Counted from the first letter of the stretch, positions 1 to 6,091 are shown. The stretch is 6,730 nucleotides of DNA from Lachnospiraceae bacterium (GCA_017960415.1 JAGCZE010000127.1:1-6730), one strand, 5' to 3'. Translations and numbers: made by a program. Notes: a model not told the origin generated them from the sequence alone.

Positions 1-93
1 ATTTACGAAAATGTCTATGGTCAGATTCACAATAAGCCCCGCAAATGCCGAAATAACAAAGCTTATCAGACCTCTCTTCAAATATTCCTTCAT
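1..93 (-). CDS. DUF3021-family membrane protein, N-terminal fragment (runs off left edge)
   Basis: The 31 visible codons begin MKEYLKRGLISFVISAFAGL and continue as a hydrophobic stretch with a short positively charged N-terminus, the start of a first transmembrane helix. The start is the ATG at 91-93, with a GGAGG site six bases upstream. The short basic leader, a helix from about residue 9 and the position directly after a LytTR gene fit DUF3021 proteins, small membrane proteins of about 130-150 residues with four helices, usually encoded beside LytTR regulators in Firmicutes. In characterised LytTR/membrane-protein pairs the membrane partner often inhibits the regulator; that role here is inference. 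The gap of 106 bases after the LytTR gene holds no convincing terminator, so co-transcription is likely, although a lone TATAAA (minus strand, 124-129) with a poor -35 could add a weak internal promoter. The family call rests on context as much as on sequence, because most of the gene is missing. Confidence 0.62.
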   Translation of the reverse strand, partial: MKEYLKRGLISFVISAFAGLIVNLTIDIFVN

Positions 94-199
94 AACGAAC
101 CTCCGTCATCCTTCTAAAACCATTTTATACGCCAATATTCCTTCCGTAAACATGCCCCGAATGCTCGGTTTGTCTTTCCGGTAAATCTATCTCTTTAAT

Positions 200-655
200 T
201 CAGTTTCCCCGATCGGTCAGCAGTTTCTCCTTTATCTTCGCGACATTTCGCCTTGATACGTAAGTCTCATAACCGTTCTTCATGATCAGCCTGATCGTTC
301 CGGTAACGCTCATATCCAGATTTTTGATCTTTCGGATATTAACTATCTCCGATTTCGAAATCCTGACAAAATTCCGTTCAGGCAGCTCATTTTCGAGCTC
401 ATACAGCTTTTTCGGCACCGTATATTTCCCGTCCGGACCCATAACAAATACCCGCTGACCCTCCGCATAAGCGGAGATGATCTCAGCGGGTTTTATCAGA
501 CAGCGGTTGCCTCTTTCATCGGTACCGGCAACCGACCTGTCATATATTTCATGCAGATTTCGGACTATATCGGTCACTTCGTCCGTCAGTTCGTCCTTGC
601 AGACATGCAGCTCGATCGTCTTATACTTACCGTCAATCTCAGTCCTGATAATCAT
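200..655 (-). CDS. LytTR DNA-binding domain transcriptional regulator
   Basis: This 151-residue protein carries a LytTR domain at about residues 47-147. Family hallmarks are visible: a first beta segment (RCLIKPAEIISAYAEGQRVF), the recognition segment NFVRISKSEIVNIRKI at about 96-111, and the C-terminal SRRNVAKIKEKL at 134-145. The N-terminal 45 residues lack a phosphoacceptor receiver domain, so this is the stand-alone LytTR type rather than an AgrA/LytR-like response regulator. LytTR domains bind short direct repeats of DNA through beta-strand loops; the targets here are unknown, but autoregulation and control of the neighbouring exporter are reasonable inferences. The ATG at 653-655 has an AGAGG site ten bases upstream. 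The gene has its own promoter (697-725) and lies 216 bases downstream of the ABC permease, so it can be expressed separately from the exporter. A DUF3021 gene follows it. Confidence 0.9.
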   Translation of the reverse strand: MIIRTEIDGKYKTIELHVCKDELTDEVTDIVRNLHEIYDRSVAGTDERGNRCLIKPAEIISAYAEGQRVFVMGPDGKYTVPKKLYELENELPERNFVRISKSEIVNIRKIKNLDMSVTGTIRLIMKNGYETYVSRRNVAKIKEKLLTDRGN

Positions 656-696
656 AGTCGGAAAACCTCTTTTTCAAGTATTTGCCTGTTTCCGTT

Positions 697-725
697 ATTA
701 TATCAGACTTTCGATTTGAGGACAA
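697..725 (-). promoter_or_regulatory. Sigma-A type promoter for the LytTR-DUF3021 genes
   Basis: On the minus strand, TTGTCC (720-725) is followed after exactly 17 bases by a perfect TATAAT (697-702). Transcription would begin near 690, giving a leader of about 35 bases before the LytTR ATG. A short perfect palindrome, CTGCCGCAG (735-743), sits just upstream of the -35 box. The spacing and the perfect -10 make this one of the best promoters in the window. Confidence 0.75.
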
Positions 726-788
726 TCCTTATAACTGCCGCAGCTCATATACATTGCCGGGTTACTTGCTTATTTTGCAGACTTTTTT

Positions 789-807
789 ATATGGTGTACT
801 TCCATAT
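789..807. promoter_or_regulatory. Perfect 6-bp inverted repeat, possible operator upstream of the LytTR promoter
   Basis: ATATGG (789-794) and CCATAT (802-807) are exact inverted copies separated by seven bases, giving a 19-bp dyad in the 216-base gap between the permease stop and the LytTR start. It lies about 64 bases upstream of the LytTR -35 box. On the minus strand the second arm is followed by As, not Ts, so it is not a terminator for the exporter genes. A protein-binding site is possible, but a dyad this short can arise by chance. Apart from this and the promoter I see no structure in the gap. Confidence 0.25.
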
Positions 808-871
808 CTGCCGGCCGATCCTCTTACGCCGGGCCCGCGCAACCCGAAAGTACAGAAAGAACTGCTGCCTC

Positions 872-1645
872 TCACGCCAGATCCGCGCGCATGCGTCCGG
901 CAAATACCCAACACGAGAGCGCTGTAAGAACTGCCGCGGTTCCAGTGACCACCGCAAGCGGCACCACAAATGTATCCACACCAAAGTCCAGCCTGATCAC
1001 AGACCTCGCAAGCTTCGTTGCGTAGAAGAAGGGTGTGCATTTGCTGATTTTTTCAATGATCCCGCCGACACCCTCCGCGTCGAACCATATGCCACCAAGG
1101 AACGATCCAAGCGAAATGATGAGCGAGCAGATACCCGGCGCACTCTTTTCATTGAATAATGTTCCGAACAAAAATCCGATCGCCGTACACATCAACGCAG
1201 ACGGCAGAACCGCCACAGAGCATATCAGGAGCCCCGCGATACTCAGGTCAAAACCCGTAATAAGCGCTATCACGTATGCTGCCGCAAATGAGATCAGTGA
1301 CTGCAAGAACGAAACGATCAACATCGGGATAATATAACCGCCGGTAAAGTCGCCGCCCTTCATCGGGGACACAAACAGCCTGATTAGGAACGACCCCGAC
1401 CTGTCCTTTGTAACATTCAGGGCGCTGAACAGCATCACAAATGTCTGTCCGAAAATAACGATCCCTCCTGCGAGATTATCGATCCTGAAAAGCGACATCC
1501 CCGCTTCCTCCGGAATGCTTGCATTGACGATGGACATGATCACAAGCATTACCAGCGGAAAAGCCAGACAAAATATATAACTGAGGGGATCCTTCGACAT
1601 TTCCAGAAGATTCCTCTTCACGAAACACATTGTTCTTTTACTCAT
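872..1645 (-). CDS. ABC-2 type exporter, permease subunit
   Basis: This 257-residue integral membrane protein has six predicted helices at about residues 23-41, 59-78, 103-131, 136-161, 172-189 and 225-248, the usual number and length for an ABC-2 (DrrB/NodJ-like) permease. The N-terminal segment MSKRTMCFVKRNLLEMSKDP is the amphipathic lead-in typical of these proteins. The loop after helix 2 (TKDRSGSFLIRLFVSPM, about 79-95) matches the coupling region seen in the family, where a charged segment precedes 'R...SP.'. It should pair with the ATPase encoded just upstream to export a drug, lipid or peptide; the substrate cannot be read from the sequence. The ATG at 1643-1645 has a GGAGG site eight bases upstream, and only 16 bases separate it from the ATPase stop, so the two are surely co-transcribed. 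No terminator is visible after the stop. Confidence 0.9.
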   Translation of the reverse strand: MSKRTMCFVKRNLLEMSKDPLSYIFCLAFPLVMLVIMSIVNASIPEEAGMSLFRIDNLAGGIVIFGQTFVMLFSALNVTKDRSGSFLIRLFVSPMKGGDFTGGYIIPMLIVSFLQSLISFAAAYVIALITGFDLSIAGLLICSVAVLPSALMCTAIGFLFGTLFNEKSAPGICSLIISLGSFLGGIWFDAEGVGGIIEKISKCTPFFYATKLARSVIRLDFGVDTFVVPLAVVTGTAAVLTALSCWVFAGRMRADLA

Positions 1646-1661
1646 TTTTCAAACCTCCGTA

Positions 1662-2381
1662 TTATGACTCCGCAATGCTGACAAAAACATCTTCCAACCC
1701 GGTTTTTCCGGTCATTTCCTCAAGTTCTTTCATGGTTCCTTCAGCCGCGATCCTGCCGTTTATCATAATGAAAATCCTGTCGGCAAGCGCCTCCGCCTCT
1801 TCCATGTAATGTGTCGTAAGCACAATCGACATACGCTGCTTCAGCGCCTCAATCTCGCGCCACAGCTGCCTTCTGGCCAATACATCGAGTCCCAGCGTCG
1901 GCTCGTCGAGGAACAGAACCTTTGGCTCGCCAATGATCGCCATAGCGATCGAAAGCTTTCTTTTCCAGCCGCCCGAGAGCAGTTTTGCCTTCTTGTTGGC
2001 AAATTCCTCGAGAGAAAAGGCACTCATTGTATCAGCGACCGCCTTTTCTATCCGATCCTTCTCAAGATAGATCCCTGCCATAAATTCCAGGTTCTGGCGC
2101 ACCGTCAGGTTCTCTGCCACCGCGGTATCCTGCGTCGAAATGCCTACCAGCCTCTTGACGGTATCTGCCTGCGTTACAACATCATTGCCGTAAACCGTGG
2201 CGGTGCCTTCTGTCGGTTTGGACAGGCACGATAGCATCCTGATGGTGGTCGTTTTTCCTGCCCCGTTCACTCCCAGCAATGCCACCAGCTTTCCTTCCGG
2301 AATAGAGATCGAGAGCTTGTCTACAGCTGTTTTGTCCTTGTATCGCTTTGTCAGTTCCTTTGTAACGATTACATTCTCCAT
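1662..2381 (-). CDS. ABC transporter ATP-binding subunit (ABC-2 exporter, CcmA/DrrA-like)
   Basis: A 239-residue nucleotide-binding subunit with every expected motif: Walker A GVNGAGKTT (37-45), Q-loop Q84, signature LSGGWKRKL (135-143), Walker B VLFLDEP (155-161), D-loop LGLD (163-166) and switch histidine H191 in TTHYMEEAE. The signature has W where many ABC proteins have Q; this position is commonly substituted in DrrA-like exporters (often M), so activity is expected. I chose the ATG at 2379-2381, which has a GAGG ribosome binding site eight bases upstream and starts directly at the conserved MENVIVTKELTKRY. The frame can be extended to a TTG at 2426, but the added 15 residues are not family-like and that TTG lies inside a GGAGG-containing stretch of the leader. 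The protein works with the permease encoded next, energising export at the cytoplasmic face of the membrane. The leader contains a long hairpin followed by six Ts (2429-2512), which may control expression. Confidence 0.93.
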   Translation of the reverse strand: MENVIVTKELTKRYKDKTAVDKLSISIPEGKLVALLGVNGAGKTTTIRMLSCLSKPTEGTATVYGNDVVTQADTVKRLVGISTQDTAVAENLTVRQNLEFMAGIYLEKDRIEKAVADTMSAFSLEEFANKKAKLLSGGWKRKLSIAMAIIGEPKVLFLDEPTLGLDVLARRQLWREIEALKQRMSIVLTTHYMEEAEALADRIFIMINGRIAAEGTMKELEEMTGKTGLEDVFVSIAES

Positions 2382-2428
2382 ATTTCCAACCTCACATAAT
2401 AAATGAAATGAATTACTTTCCTCCAATG

Positions 2429-2512
2429 AAAAAACTCATGTCATAATGTTCTTTCACCGTATGATGTGATGATACTCACATTATCCGGAAAAATACATAA
2501 TTATGACATGAG
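2429..2512 (-). terminator. Long nested stem-loop with T6 tract: terminator of the cellulase operon and/or attenuator of the ABC genes
   Basis: CTCATGTCATAAT (2435-2447) and its exact inverse ATTATGACATGAG (2500-2512) form 13-bp perfect outer arms. Inside them is a second dyad, 2457-2488: CCG/CGG plus 9-bp arms (2461-2469 and 2476-2484) with one non-matching pair and a 6-base loop. The two dyads are nearly concentric (centres about 2473.5 and 2472.5), so the transcript could fold into one long hairpin. Read leftward, the outer stem runs directly into six Ts (2429-2434), as in an intrinsic terminator. It lies 87 bases beyond the cellulase stop and 47 bases before the ABC ATG. The stem is A/T-rich, so its strength as a terminator is uncertain; the same dyads could also be operators. 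Confidence 0.5.
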
Positions 2513-2547
2513 CGGTCATTTTTGATATATGAACGGTAAACTTGATT

Positions 2548-2578
2548 ATTATAAATTTAGTTTCCAAAACAATATCAA
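2548..2578 (-). promoter_or_regulatory. Possible promoter for the ABC exporter genes
   Basis: On the minus strand a perfect TATAAT (2548-2553) is preceded by TTGATA (2573-2578), but the spacer is 19 bases, two more than ideal. Transcription would start near 2541 and give a leader of about 160 bases that contains the 78-base hairpin and T6 tract, which is why that hairpin may act as an attenuator. The surrounding sequence is A/T-rich, so a chance match is quite possible. The alternative is that the exporter genes rely on read-through from the cellulase operon. Confidence 0.35.
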
Positions 2579-2598
2579 TACTGGTTTATAAAAGGTTT

Positions 2599-4875
2599 TC
2601 ATTTATTTATCACTATGGAAATATCCTTTATTTCTTTATTGGATGAAATGATAAAGCCTGCTTCCACAGCTTGCCCCGGAGCAACTGTCGAATTGTAATC
2701 GACAGGGCCGATCACAAGTTTCTTGCCTTTTTCTTCAAATGTTCCGTTCCAAGACTGACTGAGGCCAAATTCGGTCCCGAAACTAACGGTAACCTTCCAA
2801 CCGGAGATTTCACCGGTTCCGTCGTTTTGGATATTAATCGTAAATTGGTAAAATGTGTTGTATCCGTCGTTCCACCCGCCTGTGTGCGTCAATGTGGCGG
2901 TAATGCTGCCTTTCTGAGATTTTGCGGGGGCAAGGGTATCGTTGGAGGAGTTGTTGTCTTTGTCGCCGGTGTTGTCTTTGTTACCACCCGCGGTATCTCC
3001 GTTTCCACCATTGTTTTCTTTGTTGCCATCGGAGGTTCCACCGTTGCCACTTCCGTTACCGCCGGAAGTGCCGCCGTTATTTCCACTGTTATCCTTGTCG
3101 CCGCCGGCAGTACCTCCGTTATTTCCTCCATTGTCCTTGTCGCCGGTACCATTTCCGATACCACCGGATGTGCTGCCGTTGCCTGTCCCGCCGGTACCGT
3201 CTCCAATGCTTGTCAATTGACCTGATGTCAGGCTGCGGAGCAGATTTCTGTACCATTTGCCGGATGCGGAGAGTTCACTTTCCTTCCAGCCCGAGGTTTT
3301 ACTGCAACTGCTTGCGATCTGAGCCGAAGTTTCGGACTTGTTCGACAGATTCCAGATACAGTAGCTAACCCCCGCACTTTCCATCGCATCGATCCATTTT
3401 TGCGACTCGTTAAAATCGTTTCCGCCGTTTCCGCTGGCATCACATGTACCGAACTCCGTGCAGAACAATGCAATTCCTGATTTGACGGCATTCTGCATCC
3501 TCTTGCGAAGATCATCCTTATGCGTTGCCGCATAAAAATGAATTGTATACATAATGTTGTCATAGCCTTTGATCGGGTCCGCAGCAGGCTTGTCAACCTC
3601 CTGCGACCAGGTGGGCGTTCCGACCACTATAATCGCGTCAGGAGCATTTTTCCTGATGACAGGGATAACCTTTTCGGCATAGGACTTGATCTGCGACCAT
3701 CCGGTCCCGCCGTTAGGTTCATTGCAGATCTCATAAATAACATTTCCCGAATCCGCATACTTCTCCGACATCTCTTCAAAGAACTTCAATGCCTCCGATT
3801 GATTGTTCTGCGGGTTCGAATCACTCAGGATATGCCAGTCAATGATCACGTACATTCCGAGCTCTGTCGCATACTTAACCCCGTTGTTAACGAGCTTCTT
3901 CAGATCGCTCTTATTGCCGCCCGAGCAATATCCGTTGTATTCTGCCGTATACATCGCGAGCCTGATGCAATTCGCGCCCCAATCATCTCGCAGCGTCCTG
4001 AACGCATCCTTGTTCACATAATCGGGAAACCATGCAATACCGTGTGTTGAAACCCCGCGCAACCTGTACTCCTCACCGTTTTTATCAACCAGCTTCGTCC
4101 CTTTCACCGCCAACTGCCCGTGATTGTCAAACGGAGTGCCGGTTTCAGCCTTAACCGGTGTTTTGGTAGGTTCCGCAGTCGGTGTTGCGGTAGGCACTTT
4201 GGTAGGTTCTGTTGTCGGTGCTTTGGTGGGCGCCGCAGTAGGCGCTTTAGTGGGTTCCACAACCGCTATATCGATAGGCATCGCAGAAGGTTCTGCTGTA
4301 GGTGTATCGGTAAGCGCTGCGGTAGGGTCCTCAGTAGGGTCCGCTGTAGCTGTATTTGTAGGCGTTACGGTAGGTTCCACAACAGCTATATCGATAGGCA
4401 TCGCAGAAGGTTCTGCTGTTGCTGTATCTATAGGCGCCGTCGTAGGTTCCGCAGCAGCCGTATTCGTAGGCTCCGTAGCGGCTGTATCTGTGACGCCCGC
4501 TGTAGGAGTCGGCTCTGTTGAAAATGATCCGTCCGCTGTTGTAACTGAATTCCCGGAGTTCCCATTTGAAGTATCTGTTGTCGATGTACCTCTACTATCC
4601 GATGTACCGTTTGCGGTATCAGATCCCGATTTGCCTGTACTATCCGATGCTCCGTTGGCATTATCCGATACCGATGTGCCTGTATTATCCGATGTCCCGT
4701 TTGCATCGCCTGCTACATCGCCTGTTTCCTGCCTTCCCGTGGGTTTTGCAACACTTTCTTCAGTCGTGTTCTGCGCATTTTTACCGGCAGACAATCTTCC
4801 GAAAATAAATCCGCCCACACCCGCGATCACGAGCAACAGCACTATGATCACTATCGAAAGTTTCTTTTTATTCAT
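2599..4875 (-). CDS. Membrane-anchored or secreted endo-beta-1,4-glucanase (GH5, probably subfamily 2) with CBM2
   Basis: A 758-residue modular cellulase. Order: basic N-terminus and one hydrophobic segment (about 6-27; signal peptide or uncleaved anchor, no clear cleavage site); Ser/Thr/Asn/Gly linker with 15-residue repeats (about 35-115); Thr/Pro/Glu linker (about 118-245); GH5 catalytic domain (about 250-548); Gly/Asn/Asp linker (about 556-648); C-terminal family 2 carbohydrate-binding module (about 655-757). The GH5 acid/base is E386 in IYEICNEPNG and the nucleophile is E474 in FCTEFG; H278, R305, H348 (DWHIL), H446 (HFYAATH) and W508 also fit. The overall pattern (DWHILSDSNPQ, VVGTPTWSQ, TEFGTCDASGNGG) is that of bacterial GH5_2 endoglucanases, though F follows the nucleophile where W is more common. 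CBM2 tryptophans W668, W693 and W709 match the cellulose-binding face, but the module has no cysteines, so the usual end-to-end disulfide is absent. The ATG (4873-4875) overlaps the upstream gene by 8 bases; its AAGGAG site is 13 bases away, rather far, suggesting translational coupling. Confidence 0.93.
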   Translation of the reverse strand: MNKKKLSIVIIVLLLVIAGVGGFIFGRLSAGKNAQNTTEESVAKPTGRQETGDVAGDANGTSDNTGTSVSDNANGASDSTGKSGSDTANGTSDSRGTSTTDTSNGNSGNSVTTADGSFSTEPTPTAGVTDTAATEPTNTAAAEPTTAPIDTATAEPSAMPIDIAVVEPTVTPTNTATADPTEDPTAALTDTPTAEPSAMPIDIAVVEPTKAPTAAPTKAPTTEPTKVPTATPTAEPTKTPVKAETGTPFDNHGQLAVKGTKLVDKNGEEYRLRGVSTHGIAWFPDYVNKDAFRTLRDDWGANCIRLAMYTAEYNGYCSGGNKSDLKKLVNNGVKYATELGMYVIIDWHILSDSNPQNNQSEALKFFEEMSEKYADSGNVIYEICNEPNGGTGWSQIKSYAEKVIPVIRKNAPDAIIVVGTPTWSQEVDKPAADPIKGYDNIMYTIHFYAATHKDDLRKRMQNAVKSGIALFCTEFGTCDASGNGGNDFNESQKWIDAMESAGVSYCIWNLSNKSETSAQIASSCSKTSGWKESELSASGKWYRNLLRSLTSGQLTSIGDGTGGTGNGSTSGGIGNGTGDKDNGGNNGGTAGGDKDNSGNNGGTSGGNGSGNGGTSDGNKENNGGNGDTAGGNKDNTGDKDNNSSNDTLAPAKSQKGSITATLTHTGGWNDGYNTFYQFTINIQNDGTGEISGWKVTVSFGTEFGLSQSWNGTFEEKGKKLVIGPVDYNSTVAPGQAVEAGFIISSNKEIKDISIVINK
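2932..3210 (-). repeat. Gly/Asn/Asp-rich linker-coding low-complexity region of the cellulase
   Basis: About 93 codons joining the GH5 domain to the CBM2 are almost entirely G, N, D, K, S and T. A 14-residue unit, GDKDNxGNNGGTxG, occurs twice in tandem (residues 578-591 and 592-605), with looser copies after it (GGNKDNTGDKDN). The low complexity opens long false reading frames on both strands here. Such a linker should be flexible and hydrophilic. Confidence 0.75.
4253..4419. repeat. 47-bp near-perfect direct repeat in the Thr/Pro linker of the cellulase
   Basis: Bases 4253-4299 recur at 4373-4419 with a single mismatch, exactly 120 bases (40 codons) apart. Both copies encode the same segment AEPSAMPIDIAVVEPT (residues 154-169 and 194-209). 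The rest of the linker is made of looser xEPTxxPT units. The near identity at the DNA level points to a recent in-frame duplication of a 120-bp block, after which the intervening sequence diverged or recombined. Confidence 0.85.
4576..4707. repeat. 45-bp tandem repeats encoding the N-terminal Ser/Thr/Gly linker of the cellulase
   Basis: Residues 57-100 consist of three successive units of 14-15 residues with the consensus D(N/T)ANG(T/A)SD(S/N)xG(T/K)SxS: DANGTSDNTGTSVS, DNANGASDSTGKSGS and DTANGTSDSRGTSTT. A degenerate fourth copy (DTSNGNSGNS) follows. At the DNA level the units are 42-45 bp and clearly related on the plus strand, for example repeated TATCCGATG followed by C or T. This region is prone to slippage, so copy number may vary between strains. 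Confidence 0.75.
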
Positions 4876-5956
4876 TGCTGGTCTGCATCTCCTTCTTCCG
4901 TTTCAGCTCCGCCGGACATTTATGCTGTGTAAAAGGCCCGTACTGGCATCTCTGACACTCAAAACAGCGGACATAAGGCGCATCGCTCAATACCGCCTCC
5001 GGAAATGCCGGATCTGCGAGGATTGCCCTGGCAAGATCAACTGTATCCGTTAATTCATTTTCGATCAGATATCGAACAACTGACGGTTCGAAAATGCTGT
5101 TCACGCAGGAAACCGGCACCCTTCCGGCAAAATGCTTATGAAAATGCACTCCGAGCGCGCAAATAGGACTGAACGGCTCTCCTTCTATCGCAAGCGAGGG
5201 ATCGGGCCCGCCGCATCCGTGCGAAACCTGCAGATAATCACAGCCTGCCTTCACATATTCCTCCGCGACAGCGATCGCGCTTTCAAGATCGGGATCCCCG
5301 CCGACGGTCCTGACAGAGATCAGGAAATCTTCCCCGCACTCCTGCCTGATTCCGCGTATGATCTCTGCAGCAAATCTGGCTCTGTTCTCCGGTTTTCCGC
5401 CGTATTCATCGGTACGGAGATTGGTACTCTCATTTACGAACTGATTGATCAGATATCCGTGACAGCCATGGAGCTGTATCCCGTCGTAACCTGCTGCCTT
5501 GGCGCGTATAGCGGCTTCTATGAAGCATTTCTGCATTTCCTTAATCTCGTCAATACTCATCGCCTTCGAAGTCCCGCCGCTTCTGGTCGTCACCGCGGAC
5601 GGACCTATAGCCGGCCCGCAATCAGGATTCGCCGTGATCCCGGTATGATTCAGCTGTATGATAATAGCGGCCCCGTACTGCTTGCAGGCCTCCACGATCT
5701 TTTTGTGACCATCGATCTGCTCATCTTCCCATAATCCCAAATGATTCTTCGCAAATCTTCCATCGGGCGTAACCGCAGTCGCCTCAACGCATATCAGGCC
5801 ACAGTTATGCTCCGCTCTCTCCCTGTAATGCTCAATATGCTTCTGCGTAACCTTCCCGTCAGGTCCGGCAAAGTCAAACTTCACCGTAGGTGCAAAGGTG
5901 ATACGATTCTTTAATGTTGTTTTGTTTATTGTTATCGGGTCGCTGACTTTGGTCAT
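4868..5956 (-). CDS. Old yellow enzyme family NADH:flavin oxidoreductase, single-domain, with C-terminal cysteine cluster
   Basis: A 362-residue FMN-dependent TIM-barrel oxidoreductase (Oxidored_FMN family). Visible features: N-terminal LKNRITFAPTVKF (15-26), FMN-contacting Q101 in QLNHTG, active-site block QLHGCHGYLINQF (161-173) with H163, H166 and Y168, the family signature NLRTDEYGGKPENRARF (179-195), R216, and the C-terminal DLARAILADPAFPEA (307-321). A cluster CFECQRCQYGPFTQHKC (C331, C334, C337, C347) resembles the 4Fe-4S site of 2,4-dienoyl-CoA reductase and trimethylamine dehydrogenase relatives but with shorter spacing (C-x2-C-x2-C-x9-C). The protein ends soon after, lacking the FAD/NAD(P) domains of those enzymes. 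It probably reduces an activated C=C bond or an enone-like substrate in the cytoplasm; the substrate is unknown. The ATG at 5954-5956 has an AAGGAG site seven bases upstream; the in-frame ATG at 5992 has none and adds 12 unlike residues. The stop overlaps the cellulase start. Confidence 0.9.
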   Translation of the reverse strand: MTKVSDPITINKTTLKNRITFAPTVKFDFAGPDGKVTQKHIEHYRERAEHNCGLICVEATAVTPDGRFAKNHLGLWEDEQIDGHKKIVEACKQYGAAIIIQLNHTGITANPDCGPAIGPSAVTTRSGGTSKAMSIDEIKEMQKCFIEAAIRAKAAGYDGIQLHGCHGYLINQFVNESTNLRTDEYGGKPENRARFAAEIIRGIRQECGEDFLISVRTVGGDPDLESAIAVAEEYVKAGCDYLQVSHGCGGPDPSLAIEGEPFSPICALGVHFHKHFAGRVPVSCVNSIFEPSVVRYLIENELTDTVDLARAILADPAFPEAVLSDAPYVRCFECQRCQYGPFTQHKCPAELKRKKEMQTSNE

Positions 5957-6010
5957 ATCATTTCTCCTTCTACACTTCCATGTTTGACGCATTATCTATC
6001 TTTCGATATT

Positions 6011-6039
6011 TTTATATCATATTTTTGTACCTTTATCAA
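6011..6039 (-). promoter_or_regulatory. Strong sigma-A promoter of the oxidoreductase-cellulase operon
   Basis: On the minus strand TTGATA (6034-6039) is followed after 17 bases by TATAAA (6011-6016), which is also preceded by TGA, giving a TG-extended -10. Transcription would start near 6004, leaving a leader of about 48 bases to the ATG at 5956. No other promoter is visible before the cellulase gene, so this probably drives both genes. Confidence 0.75.
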
Positions 6040-6062
6040 CGAGTAGAGAATTGTTGTCCCTA

Positions 6063-6091
6063 TTGGTATTTAAAGCAATTATCTATACCAA
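6063..6091. promoter_or_regulatory. 29-bp inverted repeat upstream of the oxidoreductase promoter, possible regulator site
   Basis: TTGGTAT (6063-6069) and its exact inverse ATACCAA (6085-6091) are separated by 15 bases, so the arm centres are 22 bp apart, about two helical turns on one face. The dyad centre lies about 73 bases upstream of the predicted start of transcription and 24 bases beyond the -35 box, a position that suits an activator. There is no regulator gene next to it in the window. Confidence 0.4.

Noticed and set aside
551..1159. 202-codon plus-strand open frame overlapping LytTR and the ABC permease
   Set aside because: No family features, Arg/Cys/His-rich composition of an antisense frame, and it crosses two well-supported minus-strand genes and their promoter.
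2382..2426. TTG-initiated N-terminal extension of the ABC ATPase
   Set aside because: The added residues are not seen in the family and the TTG is part of a GGAGG-containing leader. The ATG at 2381 has its own GAGG site at good spacing.
2429..2512. The nested inverted repeat as a miniature transposable element
   Set aside because: The flanking bases show no target-site duplication (A-run on one side, CGGTCA on the other), and the T6 tract fits a terminator better.
2671..3225. Plus-strand open frames opposite the CBM2 and Gly/Asn linker
   Set aside because: They arise from low-complexity GGN/AAY codons on the other strand; no start signal or recognisable domain.
4156..4707. Regular repeats in the cellulase linkers as a CRISPR-like array
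   Set aside because: The units are in-frame codon repeats encoding linker residues, without constant repeats and unique spacers.
4124..5053. 309-codon plus-strand open frame opposite the cellulase N-terminal linkers
   Set aside because: It is the antisense of Thr/Pro and Ser/Gly repeats and reads as repetitive V/G/A/S. The minus-strand frame has clear domains, a ribosome binding site and an operon partner.
5132..5734. 200-codon plus-strand open frame opposite the flavin oxidoreductase
   Set aside because: No recognisable domain or ribosome binding site; shadow of a conserved minus-strand gene.
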